From: Isoetes taiwanensis
Taxonomy: Eukaryota > Streptophyta > Lycopodiopsida > Isoetales > Isoetaceae
Assembly (NCBI GenBank): GCA_021234155.1
Contig: JAJEKV010000054.1
Location: 3,831,962-3,895,961, forward strand
Reading direction: 5' to 3'
DNA: 64,000 nt
The translations under genes were made by a program, and so were the position numbers. Of the stretch, positions 10,320-21,069 are shown piece after piece. The notes beneath the pieces were generated by a model. It searched no databases and was not told where the DNA came from. It saw nothing but the letters and a program-made list of their open reading frames with translations. The first letter of the stretch is position 1, and each line of letters begins with the position of its first letter.

Positions 10320-11905
10320 AATCGCCAACTTGATCCGCGGAGTTCCACGATCTCTTTCCGGATGAGATCGAGCAGCTTCCTCCCTACAAGGGAGTAGAGT
10401 GTGAGATAACACTCGAACTAGGGACCAAGCCGACGAGCAAGGCCCCATATAGAATGACCACACAGGAACTCACGGACCTAAAGAAGCAGTTACAAGAATT
10501 GCTCGATCTAGGCTTCATCAGGCCTAGCGTCTCACCATTTGGGGCACCCATCCTCTTTGTCAAGAAAAAGGATGGAAGCTCGAGGATGTGCATAGATTAC
10601 AGACAATTGAACAAGCACACCATCAAGAACAATGCGCACTCCCCGGATCGGACGACTTGATGGATCAGCTCAAAAAGGGCAAAGGTCTTCTCAAGATCGA
10701 CCTAAAGGTCGAGGTTATCACCGGATCAGAATAAAGGAAGAGGACATCCACAAAGCGGCTTTTCAGAACCCGGTATGGGCATTACGAGTTCACCGTAATG
10801 CCATTTGGACTATCAATGCCCGGCTACGTTCATGAGACTCATGAACGACATCTTCAGAGAATTCTTGGACACCTTCGTTTCGTCATAGTATTCTTCGACG
10901 ATATTCTGGTGTATAGCAAATCCATTGAGGAGCATGCACAACACGTAAGAAAGGTGCTCGAGAAGTTAAGGAGGCATCAGTTGTATGCCAAGTTGTCGAA
11001 GTGCCGCCAATGAGAGAAGGTGGAATACCTCGCTCATGTGATTTCAGTGAAGGAATCTCGTGGACCCGCCAAGATTGAAGCAGTAATCCAATGGCCAGCA
11101 CCAAAAAACGTTGAGGTCAGAAATTTCCTTGGCCTAGCAGGGTATTACAGAAAGTTCGTGAAGAACTTCGCAAAGATAGCAGCCCCACTGACAGACTTGA
11201 CAAAGGCGGAGAAAGTGAAAAATTGGGCAGACCATTGGCTCAAGAAAGCCCAAGCAGGATTTGAATTGTTGAAGGAAGCTTTGACAACCGGCCCCGTCTT
11301 AACCCTGCCAGACCCGGAAAAGGACAAGTTAGTGGCGACGGACGCAAGCAAGATAGCCACCGGTGCAGTGCTCATGCAAGAAGAGCGGGTAATAGCGTAC
11401 GACTCAAGGAAGATGAGAGCAGCGAAATGCGTTACCGATACGACCAAGAGCTGCTAGCAGTTGTCAGGGCGTTAAGAATCTGGAGGCATTACCTCTTAGG
11501 GAGGAAGTTCCAACTGGACACTGATCACCAGAGCCTCCAATACGTATTCACGCAACCACATCTCAATCTGAGGCAGCGAAGGTGGATGGAGTTTCTCGAG
11601 GAGTACGACTTTGATATAGTCTACAAGCTCGGGAAACTTAATGTGGTAGCAGATGCGCTTTCAAGGCATCCGCTGACAACCAGGGTGCACTACAACGCAA
11701 TCTCGACGCTCTTCAGTGATTTCGGGAAAAAGATAGAAGAAACCTTGCCAACAGAGGTGGACTTCAAGGAAGTATGGGCAAGCTTGTGCAAGGAAGCGAG
11801 AACGGATAAGGAGAGGGAAACCTTCAAAAATTTTAAGAAGGAAGGTAACCTCCTATACCATAAGAACAAGTTGTGCGTGCCAGAATCATCTGGAGTAAGA
11901 AAGCT
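10320..11905 (+). pseudogene. pol of element A: reverse transcriptase and RNase H, broken
   Basis: This is Ty3-type RT. The RT approach is [21 protein letters not shown] and LDLGFIRPS, then [15 protein letters not shown] and CIDYRQLNK (10500-10620). The catalytic box reads FFDDILVYS near 10890 (10883-10918), with FLGLAGYYRKFV near 11130. RNase H follows with VATDASKIATGAVL, YDQELLAVV, FQLDTDHQSL and NVVADALSRHP (11330-11680). Stops and frameshifts occur near 10660, 10750-10860, 11013 and 11455. The reading ends at about 11905, where sequence of element B in the opposite orientation begins. The last part of the linker before integrase is missing. Confidence 0.85.
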
Positions 11906-12143
11906 TGAGGTCAACTAGCTCTGGAGTACTCATCCTATAGGGGGCCTTGCTGGTAGGCTTAGCATCTGGTGCTAGTGTGGTTTCACACTCGATACCCCTA
12001 TAGGGTGGTAATTGACGGATTTTATCCGTAAACACATCATGGAACTTCTTGATTAGCCTTGCTATTGGCCTAGGCAACTGGTTCAAGCTTGGCTCGCTTT
12101 TCTTCTCCTGACCGGGCTCAATTAGACTAAGGATATACTCCAC
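11905..12143 (-). pseudogene. pol fragment of element B (RT start), truncated
   Basis: The minus frame reads [36 protein letters not shown], homologous to the plus-strand RT approach at 10340-10490. It is cut after LVDLK, after which the frame runs into the antisense of element A's RNase H end. Only 84 bp separate it from the end of gag, so the protease region has been deleted in this copy. Confidence 0.8.
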
Positions 12144-12226
12144 TCTATCCTTAATTTAGCTTTTCTAACCTCTCCTGACTCAGCACAGATTCTACACTCA
12201 CCTTCAATGTCATCCTGAGGTTCTTG

Positions 12227-13340
12227 CTAGCCGTCTTCCTCGTCATCCCCTTCAGTCGGTGATTCCCAGTCGATGAGCTCTGCTAATGCTGACTGCATGA
12301 TAAAGAGGTAGTCATGTGTGCGGTGCCCTGGCTGGAAACATCCGAAGCACAATTTCTTCTTTATACATTCTTGTCTCTTCTCTTTCGGGATGCTGTTCAG
12401 AAAGAATCTTACTGATTTTCCCCCCTGGGCCTCCCTGTTGTTTTTGCTCCCCATAAGACCCTTTTCTATGTGTCTTCCCTTGGTACTGGCTCCCCACTAT
12501 TGTAGAGGGTGCTTGCCTGAGTTGATATGGTCCTTTTGCCTTCCCTTTGTATGCTAGTAATTTCTGCCCTGGAGTTACTGGTGCTTCTTCCAAACTCAAA
12601 GCCTTATCTTCGGCCTCCCCGACTATCTTCGGGTTGATGGCCCGTACCAACCTCTTAATGTTGCTATTCAACCCTTCAATGTAGCCATCCACTGCGTGCC
12701 TTTCCGTGATCCTCAGAACATTGAGTCTCAGCTCATGAATTCTTCTATGTATTTGGCCACGGATAAGTTGCCCTAGTCCAACCTATAGAATTACTGGATC
12801 TATCTACACGTGTGCGACCTTGGGATGTAATGCTTGCGAAAAGCCTTACTGAAGGTTCTGAATCTGCAATTATTTTTTCTTAACTTATTTGACTTGGCGT
12901 AACCCTTCCACCAAATCCGGGCTGGCCCAATTAGGTTTGTTGTTGCTACCTTCCCTATTTTCTTGTCCTTCATTCCATATGAATTCCCAAATTCTTCCAT
13001 TTCATCCAATCAAGCTTCTGCTTCCATTTCTGACCTGTCCTTTCCTGAGAACTGGCTCAATTTTCTTATTTTCCATACATTGCTCATTGCACTATCCACC
13101 TTCTTTTGATAGTCCTCTGTCCTCCGGTTCTTGTCCTTGCCCTGAGAAGTATTTGACCCACTGCCTGAACTACTTCGAGATTTACTCCCCATAGTGTCTG
13201 ATCGACTGGAGCTAGAAGGAGATGGACTCCTCCTACTTCTTCTTTTCCTCTTCTTGTTCTTCTCGGGTGCTTGGACTTCTTCCCTCTTCGCTGAGGAGCT
13301 TCATCTAGACCTCTTGATGGTGGAGGTGGCATCGGTTCAT
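12227..13340 (-). pseudogene. gag of element B, broken
   Basis: Reading leftward it contains NVWKIRKLSQFSGKDRSEME (13020-13080), EEFGNSYGMKDK, ARIWWKGYAKSN (12880-12920), FSKAFRKHYIPR and a zinc-knuckle-like CFGCFQPGHRTHDY near 12310-12350, in which the final Cys of CCHC is Tyr. An acidic C-terminus (DDEEDG) ends at 12227. Several frameshifts interrupt it. Same family as the gag at 8450 and at 1-1122. Confidence 0.75.
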
Positions 13341-13759
13341 ATTCTTAGACGTGCATAATGGTGTGGCCCACTGTAGTAGCTGTTACATTTGGTTCCTCAT
13401 CTGTGTCAACCTTGTGTTCACTACTTCTACTGTCATCTCTTGCTCTTCATCCTGCTCTCGGCAGAACAAGTTTATGGGTTGCCACTGATGTTGCCGACCC
13501 TAACCTTGGGACCTTGAGCCAGTGTTCCTGGCTGCAAGTATTAGTCTCCATGGTTGTTATTTAAAGTTATACATCACGTAACATCATTTATAGGTTGATT
13601 GTTGTTATCCATAAAAGAAATCAAGTTGAAATTTAACCTATAAGTTAACAATAGGTTATGATAGTTGATACATCAGAAGCTTGTACATTATAGAGAAATA
13701 GATAAGAGTACATGAAAGTTTTATACATATAATAATACAGAGGAACAAGGGGGTGTTTC

Positions 13760-15321
13760 ATCGTTGAGATCCCTTCATGGACTTGAAGAAATTCTTCACG
13801 TCCCTGAGTCGAAGGCCCTTGCCGACGTTAACGTAGGATGTTTCTAGATGATCCGCCTTTGAGAGCTCGAGCCATTTGAGGTGGTGGAAGTGGAGGTGCT
13901 ATGGCCGCTACGACCGTCATTGGTGCATCACAGGTGGCTCCTGGTGAAGTCGAGGTTGTAGAGTACTACGGATCTTTTGAAGAGAATGACATGATCCGTG
14001 TTGTCTCTCAACTTGGCGTGCTACCCAAACCCTGAGAGTACTATCAAGAGTGTTACGGCCTCCTCCCCTCGTGGGCTGAACTCCATGTGGAAGACAATCA
14101 ACTGGCCCTGACTAAGGACTGGGAGATAGTATCGAAGCGCCTTCCCAGATTCCGCCGCCTTTGACCCCGTGCCCTTCCTTTGAGCTGCTCTGCCATAGAC
14201 GTCCAGTGCTAGGTGGTCTTCATGGTCCCTCCACATGGTGGTTGCACTGTCTAGATTGATGTTGCTGGATGCCTCTCGCATGCTTCGTGCTCGAACAGGT
14301 TGGCTAGAGCTTGGGCCCCTCCCTGGTTTATACATCCTACTTTGGATCGCTTGAAACTCCTCCTCTGGAATGATTGGCGGCTGTCGGTGATACAATTCCC
14401 TTATGTATTCATATGCGGCGACGTCGAACATCGTGTCGCCGGCATAAGAGTGCCGCTCTGCTACCTCCCTTAGGACTTCTTGGTATGAATAGTCGATGAA
14501 GTCGCTCTGCTGTTCCTTTGCAATCAGACCTAAGAACTCGTCGATCCTGAGCCCTTCTTCTAAGATATATGGAAGATGGAGGATGTCATTTGCAAGGATG
14601 TACTCCTCCCCTTTGATCATTATCGGCGATAGTGTTGTAATGCCGATGGGTGGTTCGTTGACCCGCCTGATGTCTTCATCGTGCCTTGCTATTTGCCTCT
14701 CCATTCTTGCTGCTTCCCTGCTCTCCCAATCTTGATCGTCCTCCCCTTCCTGTTCATAGTCTTGCTCGATCTGAAGTGCCCCTGATGCAATGCCACGGTA
14801 GACATATTTTGAGGATTGAATCTCGTGGATCTGGTCTTGATCTACCCCGATGTTGAGTTGTGCAAGGTCCAAGGGTTGGATCGAAGGATCCCCCACCCTG
14901 TTGATTGCCCTGTAATGCATAAACAAAGATAGAGCCGCATGCGCCGAGACATACCTATGTCTGTGAGCCTTACAACTCATATAATCAGGCATATTCTTCG
15001 TCCTATCCCACAGCTGCCCCTTGACTCTGGATCCCCCGCCTATGACTTGACTTAACGACTCCAAAGACACCCACTCGCCTCCCCTTGGGGGAAGGCTGAC
15101 TTCCCAGGGTAAGACTTGTTGGTCATACTGGGATACTATATATCTGTGTAATAGGGGGTTCTGGTCAGGGTTGTATAAAAGTCGAAGAGATGATCAAAGA
15201 CATGGAAGGCCTCCTCTGCAGGGAAATCATGGATGTGGTTGGCATTGTTGTACCATTGAACAAGTTTATGGGCGCCATTGAGCAGAGATGAGAGCAGAAA
15301 ATGGTTTGGAAGGATTGACAA
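13760..15321 (-). pseudogene. ORF-B of element B (unknown retroelement protein), frameshifted
   Basis: The longest piece (14021-15070) retains VSAHAALSLFMHYRA, PSIQPLDL, a Glu/Asp/Gln-rich stretch, IGITTLSPIMI, EEFQAIQSRM, LRYYLPVLSQGQLIVFH and FSPRGEEAV. The upstream end (from 15321, with HKLVQWYNNANHIHDF and TRTPYYTDI) is joined through a TA-repeat slip near 15135. The downstream end continues through HVILFKRS to a C-terminus with VGKGLRLRDVKNFFKSM near 13760-13830. It is clearly homologous to the ORF-B copies in A and C, yet strongly diverged. Confidence 0.72.
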
Positions 15322-15569
15322 AGGACTGGAAAATCGCCTAAGAGGATGAAAACAACTTGGTAAAGAGAAAATGGCAAATGAGACCCCTTTTTATAGAAAG
15401 GCTGCCTAGGTTTCTGCGCCCAAGACTTCTTGATCAGGCAGACCTATGTTCTAAGGCTATGGATCTCCAAATTAGGTAATATGAAGTACAAATCTAAGCA
15501 AAATAAGTCAAGAAACTCTATATGGCAGTTTATTGGATCAAATTTGGGCAGTTTTGATCAAACATGGTC

Positions 15570-16043
15570 GACTCGGGTCAGGCCGTACGAAACGCATTTG
15601 AGTTCGCGACGCAGGGCCTATCGGCGCGGTGTTGACCTGAGTGGGTCATTTTTGGCAAAACTAGACATTTGCAAGAGCTATAAGACACTAAAATGATGTT
15701 GGGATTAATTCTACACTAATTAGCAACTTATTTTATGTTAAAATTACATGAAAAAGTGCAATTATGGCTGACTCGGGTCAGATCGTACGAAACGCGTCTG
15801 CGTTCGCACTGCAGGGGCCATCGGTGCGGTGTGACCCGAGTGGGCCATTTTTTACTGCTTTTTGATGTTTTTAACAAATTTTAAGTGCTACACTATATTT
15901 CTAAGCAAATTCTAAGCATTGTAACATCTTTTATTACAAAAATTTGATCAATTACCCCACAGTTCAAGCGACACGGGTCAGACCGCGCGAAACACGTTTG
16001 CGTTCGCGACGCAGGGGCCATCAACGCGGTGTGACCCGAATGG
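15570..16043 (-). repeat. Three long hairpins between H3 and ORF-B of element B
   Basis: The hairpins are at about 15570-15643, 15770-15841 and 15969-16043. The outer arms are ACTCGGGTCA and TGACCCGAGT (second copy perfect, the other two with mismatches), with internal GCGC-rich arms. They take the place of the hairpins at 6199-6465 in element A, but the arm sequence is unrelated while complementarity is kept. Confidence 0.75.
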
Positions 16044-16275
16044 GTTGACTTTGGCTCAAAATTTATTTTAAAGGCAAAATTTGACACTGATATTAACAAT
16101 AAGAACATTTTAACTACAATATGAAAGGTTTTACAACAATTTGATTTAGACAAAGAGCACTTTTATACATATAAGAAATTGATTCATACAGGAAGTACTT
16201 TTATATATAAGAATTTGACTTACTCAAAAGATAGTTTTACATGTATAATTTAACTAAGTACAAAATGGGAAGCTT

Positions 16276-17469
16276 CTAGGGCTTCTCCTTACGGATCCTC
16301 CTGACCAGATGGAGATCCTTGGGCATCACTGTCACCCTCTTCGCGTGGATGGCGCATAAGTTGCCCTCCTCAAGCTGGACCAGCTCTGCCTCTGTTGCCT
16401 CTTGCAGGGATCGGACCGTTAGGGGTGTGACACTATAATCGGTCTGGAACTCCTGCGTAATCTCTCGGAGGAGTCGTTCGAACGGCGCCTTCTGGATCAG
16501 GAGATTAGTGCACTGCTGGAAGTGCCTAATCTCCCGAAATACCCAGGCGTGCTTCGAATTAGGCCCGTGGTGGACCTTCTTCGGCAGCTCAAGCCGTGGT
16601 GGTGGCGGCTTTGGCTGGTTCTTCGGCCTCCTGCCCTTGACGTACTTCTGTGCGTTCTGCTTACAATACCAATCATTGTATCTCCTCCACCTGCGGAGGT
16701 ACTCTTGGTATGCCTTCTTCCATCTTTGGAACTCGCAGTCTTGCTTCAACATGAACTTGTGTTCCCCTACCTTCTGCGCTTCACTACCTTCGGTGGCTTG
16801 GGCCACTTCGGGTAGGGTGGACGGGCGTCGGGGTTAGATGTTTTTCCCGCGCCCCCCTCGGGGTTGTCCTCCTCCTGCCCGCCGCTTCCTTCTTCCTTAT
16901 TCTCCTCCTCCTTCTCCTCCTCGTCGGTTGCCTCCCGACGAGGTTCTTCGATGTGAACTGTCCCTCGAGGGCGATCCTGGTCCGTCTTGGACCTCTTTGC
17001 CCTCCGCCTGTTCTCCTCCTCCCTCTCCCTCTTCTTCCTCTTGGCCTGCTCCTCCGGCCATTCCGCTACCTTCTCCTTACCCTTCTTCTTGCTATAGGCG
17101 ACTTCTTCTTGCCTTTGCTCTTCCTCCTCTTTGCTCTCCTTCCTCACGGTCGCCCTCACATTCTTTCTTTGCTCCTCACAGCCCTTTGCGCCTGCTTCTT
17201 TGCTCCTCCTCTGGCTCGACACGGCAAAGGCGAGCTCGGCGGTCTCTCACGTCCCTTTGGGTAGCTCCCGACGAGCTACTCTGCGCCCGCTCCTAGGAGG
17301 CATGGAAAGTCTCGTTCGTCGAGCAGAACGACTCCTTGCGCTCCTCCTCCTCCCTCCCAGGCTTGAGGTGCTCTGGGATCTTCTTACCGCCACCCGCTAC
17401 TGCCTCCGCCATGGAAGAGGTGTGCCTTGGGCTCCTATACTTCTGAGCTGTGCATTTGGTTTGGGCCAT
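16276..17469 (-). pseudogene. Histone H3-like ORF of element B, broken
   Basis: The start is at 17469 and reads MAQTKCTAQK, aligned to the H3 tail with T3, K4, T6, A7 and K9 kept while R2, Q5 and R8 are changed. A charged linker follows, rich in Glu/Lys/Arg and ending PPYPKWPK. The C-terminus (16276-16545) is a very recognisable H3 fold: [34 protein letters not shown], then [15 protein letters not shown] and RRIRKEK. This copy is closer to canonical H3 at the C-terminal end than element A, but lacks one residue between helices 2 and 3. A TAG at 17293-17295, a frameshift near there and another near 16780-16850 make it non-functional. Confidence 0.9.
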
Positions 17470-17636
17470 ATCTTACGGTTAAGAAAATGGATTAGCTTAA
17501 GCTAGAGATCAAGAAAGAGAGGTTTAGGGTGAGAGAGAGAGAATGGGATGCTAAAATGATATTAAAAAAGGAAAGATGCTCTTAGGGCTAGGAATATTCT
17601 CCTACCATTAATAGCCCTTATTAATTAGGCCTCCTG

Positions 17637-17661
17637 AAAAAAAAAAAAAAAAAAAAAAAAA
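17637..17661 (+). repeat. A-rich homopolymer
   Basis: A run of about 25 A in the leader of element B, between the H3 start and the hairpin. Confidence 0.9.
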
Positions 17662-17907
17662 ATTAAATAAACCTATATATATACTTATTAATATATTGTT
17701 ACTACTTTATTATAATTAGAAATTCGAATTTTCCTAATGGTTTGGGGTGTTAATTATGGATTTGCGCCATTTTTCATCTGGGTCTCGAATTGGGATGATT
17801 CTTTGACCCATTTTGGGTGAAATTTGATGCTCATGCATAATTTGGGCGACCCTGAGCTATCAGATTGCTCTAATTATGCATCTATCTAGGTCAACATGGG
17901 TCCACCA

Positions 17908-17963
17908 CTCACACAGTACGCGAGAGGCAAATCCAAGAATCTCGGATTGGCCCACTCTGTGAG
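17908..17963 (-). repeat. Leader hairpin of element B
   Basis: Inverted repeat with arms CTCACACAGT and ACTCTGTGAG, upstream of the H3 ORF. It is the same type as the leader hairpins of element C (63639-63914), unlike the three spacer hairpins of element B. Only one clear copy was found in this leader. Confidence 0.75.
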
Positions 17964-18169
17964 GGGTCACACCTTTTTGGCCATGATTTCTAGGGTTTTT
18001 GCTAAAATTTCTTACTAACTTAGCATTTATCTACTTGCTGCACTAGAGATTGGGAAAAATTTTCCCAATTTTTGAGGTTCATGCTTGGGTGGCTGTTCCC
18101 AAGACTGGAAGTTTACTATTAGTCCTAACAGGGAATGGCCAGTGCTCGATCTTGGTCTACAAAGGTCAT

Positions 18170-18181
18170 GCTCTGATACCA
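18170..18181 (-). promoter_or_regulatory. Primer-binding site of element B
   Basis: The minus strand reads TGGTATCAGAGC one base after the LTR end, the same initiator-tRNA primer site as element A. Confidence 0.9.
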
Positions 18182-18182
18182 C

Positions 18183-19694
18183 TGTGACGTCCCCTACTCC
18201 CTCTACGATGCACACATCATATCTAAGGCGAGTATTCCGTGGCGACCATCTTGGCGGGGGCCATCCTGACACCAATCCCAAGGACTGAGCCAGCAAGGGA
18301 AGAGTGGATGTGTCATTTGCCCCATCTTCCTTCGGGTCGACCTAGCTGCGGAAGCGTGAATAAACATGAGCACATGTCAACAATACATCAATAGAGTCAC
18401 CCCGAAGGGTGAATACATCATAACATATCACGAACAAGCATCAACATAATAACAGTAACAAAGGGGAATCCTACCCAGGGCTCAGACTCATGGGGGATCG
18501 ACTGACGGCTTGGGTCTCCAGAAGTCAATGCAGACCGAATTCATGGCAAATGGATTGGGCTGGCATAAGAACATGGCTGTTGGGTAGTCCACTCCAACCG
18601 CCCCTTCCGTGCACACTTTGCAGAGTAGGTTGACAAGTATTGGGACCAGACCGTAGCCTGCCGGGTACATAGCCAAGAGGGCTACTGCTGGGTTGCATCT
18701 CCCTAGTCCCGATGAGGCAGGAGGAGAGTCACCTCTCCTCCAGAGGCATCCATGCCCATCACAGGTGGCTAGAGGGCCACTGCCAGAGGTGTCGAGCTCA
18801 TGCCTTGCCCACACTCAGTGGCAAACCATTAAGCCTAGCTCACTAAGATCCCTGGTAGGCTTTACACACCAGAGGGATCAATCAATGATGGGACAAGTCC
18901 CCCTTATTCCACCGGTCTAGCCCCTCCACCTACAACCAGACGGGCTCTTGTGCACGGGCCGCATTAATTAGGTATTAATGAGGTTATCTAGGAACATCTG
19001 CCACAGAGACTTTTAGGGTCTCTACCCCTCTTCCCAATACACGGGAGAGCATAGAATGAACACCATAATCATCAAAGAACTGAATTGTAGAATAATATCT
19101 AATCTAACTACCTAAACATCCAAAGTTAGGTTCTTTTGTTAGAGCTTATGATCTTGGGACCTATAAGGCCTCTAAGGCTGAACTAACATGCTAAATCAGC
19201 TCGTTGTCAAGCTAAAAGGCGGCTTTGCACAACAGAATGACCATTTACCTAGCCCCTGACTTGCTTCAGATCCTCAGAATGCGTCCATGCTTCTGATCCT
19301 GCTGAAGACTGTTGCTGCTGGAAGATCTGTTGTGCAAGGGTGTTTTTTCAGAGCCTGGCAATGCGAACTAGAGTCCTGGCTTGGCCGGAATGGCTCTGTG
19401 AAACCCTAATTGCGAAAAAGGAAGAAGGGTTTAGGGTTTAAGGGGGAAGCCCTTATATAGAAACCCTTAGGGTTAGGTTAACATTGGCCAAATGGGTTTT
19501 GCCATTTGGCATGGGGTTTATAGTTGCATATGTTTATCAAACATGCACAACATACGAGGTTGCCCCCTAGGTGCAATCCTTGCCCCCTAGGTGCAACCCT
19601 CTACGTCTCGCTAGTACTTGTCATGATGACATGTACGTGTGACGTGGCAGTATAATATACGTATTTGGGCCGTATATTATACTGGAACGTCACA
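18183..19694 (-). repeat. 5' LTR of element B
   Basis: On the minus strand it starts TGTGACGTTCCAGTATAATATACG and ends GGGACGTCACA. It shares blocks with the LTR of element A, for example CCCTAGGGGGCAA-like sequence near 19560-19590, the TACCAGGG/ACACGGGAGG region and the end. Near its start is a perfect 13-bp hairpin (19649-19661 with 19671-19683). The second LTR and target duplication are not available. Confidence 0.85.
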
Positions 19695-21069
19695 AGGCCC
19701 CGAACACAAAACCCACACCTCAAAGGCTGACCGTTTTCCAAGGAGTATGTTGACTCAACTTGGTAGTCAATGTTCGAGGTGAATTCTAAGGCTAAACACG
19801 TTTTCCTTATATTTAATAATACATCTGCTCAAAACAGACCAAATGGTGGTGCAAAAACTTTTTTTCCCTTAACAAAATGCCCTAAATCGCTTTGCAATCG
19901 TATTAAAGCCCGAAACAAGCTGATTTTGCTTATCGCGGCGAAGTTTCTTAGCGAAAATTTCGCGCGCCAGCGTGGCGAAAACCTTACGCAAAAATATTTT
20001 TCGTGTAAAGTGAAAGCAGGTTTTTTGAAAATTTCTCGGTTTTTGACGTATTATACTTCAAATTTGTGTCGTATCTTTCGAATAATACGTACTGCATATA
20101 AAACATATAGAGTATTGAACCTATCCCTGATATGTAGTTTTTCTTCTCAGTACAAAAGGACCTCTCCCAAGTCAGTTAACCTGGCTACGTGAGGAGCTAT
20201 ACAAGGTTTGAGAGGCGAGGCTTTAGAAAAAATGGGTAGTATATTGGGGAGGCATAGCAATCATCCTTAGCTAGTGGCCTCAAAACCCCCGGTTAGTGGC
20301 CTCAAAACCCCCGGTTGGATTGCTTTTAGCTGCTTCCTGGGTTTGGTTTTGTTTTACTCTTTTCCTTATTACTGTTATGATTTGTTATGGGGCATAGCCC
20401 ATAAGTTCTATTCTTGTCCATGTGGAATGGGGAGGGGCATTCTTGCGGTCCACGACACCTAAAAGTCGGGGCGTCATTGGTAGCGGCCGGATTCAGTCAA
20501 TTAGTCGGTAACAGAATGCCAACCTCTGCTCCACTATGTCAAGATATGCCGACTTGATTCTCCCGTTTTTTTGCATGCCAGTTTTCATTCTGGATAAGAA
20601 TGATTCTTGAATCCGTAGAAATCAATACCCACTTGCCTTGACGCAGGCATCGAAAAACTAGGAGTTAGTCTCCTAAATTTCCGGTCATAGAACCGAATTT
20701 TTATTTATCGGCAAACAAATTAAATTTGCGGTTTCCTTCAAAATTTGGCAAATAATCTTGAGTTTATATTCAAAATCCGGTGGAGCAATGACATTTACCG
20801 GCAAATTATCTTGTTAGAGCTATTTGGGGATTTCGAAGCCTGCCTTGACGTATATCCAATCCTCCCTTTGAAAATAGATAGTGGGATATTTTAAGTTCGT
20901 ACTTTTCAAAGTTTCTTCATCCTTCCTTAAAATAGATGACTTATGCAAAACGTAAGCTGGATCGAACCCCGGAATTTGCCTCACACTCAGGAATCCTTAA
21001 GATTCCAATCATTGCGTGGCCAGCTAAATAGAAGATTGATCCGACTTAGCTCTTACAGAAATATCAGAC
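19695..21069. other. Region between element B and the thioesterase gene
   Basis: This is presumably the promoter and 5' untranslated region of the thioesterase gene, but no TATA box or start site could be chosen with confidence. A tandem duplication of about 23 bp (AGTGGCCTCAAAACCCCCGGTT) lies at 20274-20316. No other gene is supported. Confidence 0.5.

Larger units (their letters stand above)
11905..19694 (-). mobile_element. Element B: H3-bearing Ty3/gypsy element, 5' portion only (minus)
   Basis: Reading leftward from 19694 this has an LTR, initiator-tRNA primer site, a leader with one hairpin, H3-like ORF, a spacer with three hairpins, ORF-B, gag and the beginning of RT. It stops at about 11905 against element A's pol. 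The rest of its pol and its second LTR are not in the window. It is a different family member from A and C: LTR, hairpin arms and proteins are all diverged, but the layout is the same. Confidence 0.82.

Noticed and set aside
19770-20192. 140-codon plus-strand open frame upstream of the thioesterase
   Set aside because: No family resemblance, basic low-complexity composition, and no splice or expression signal.
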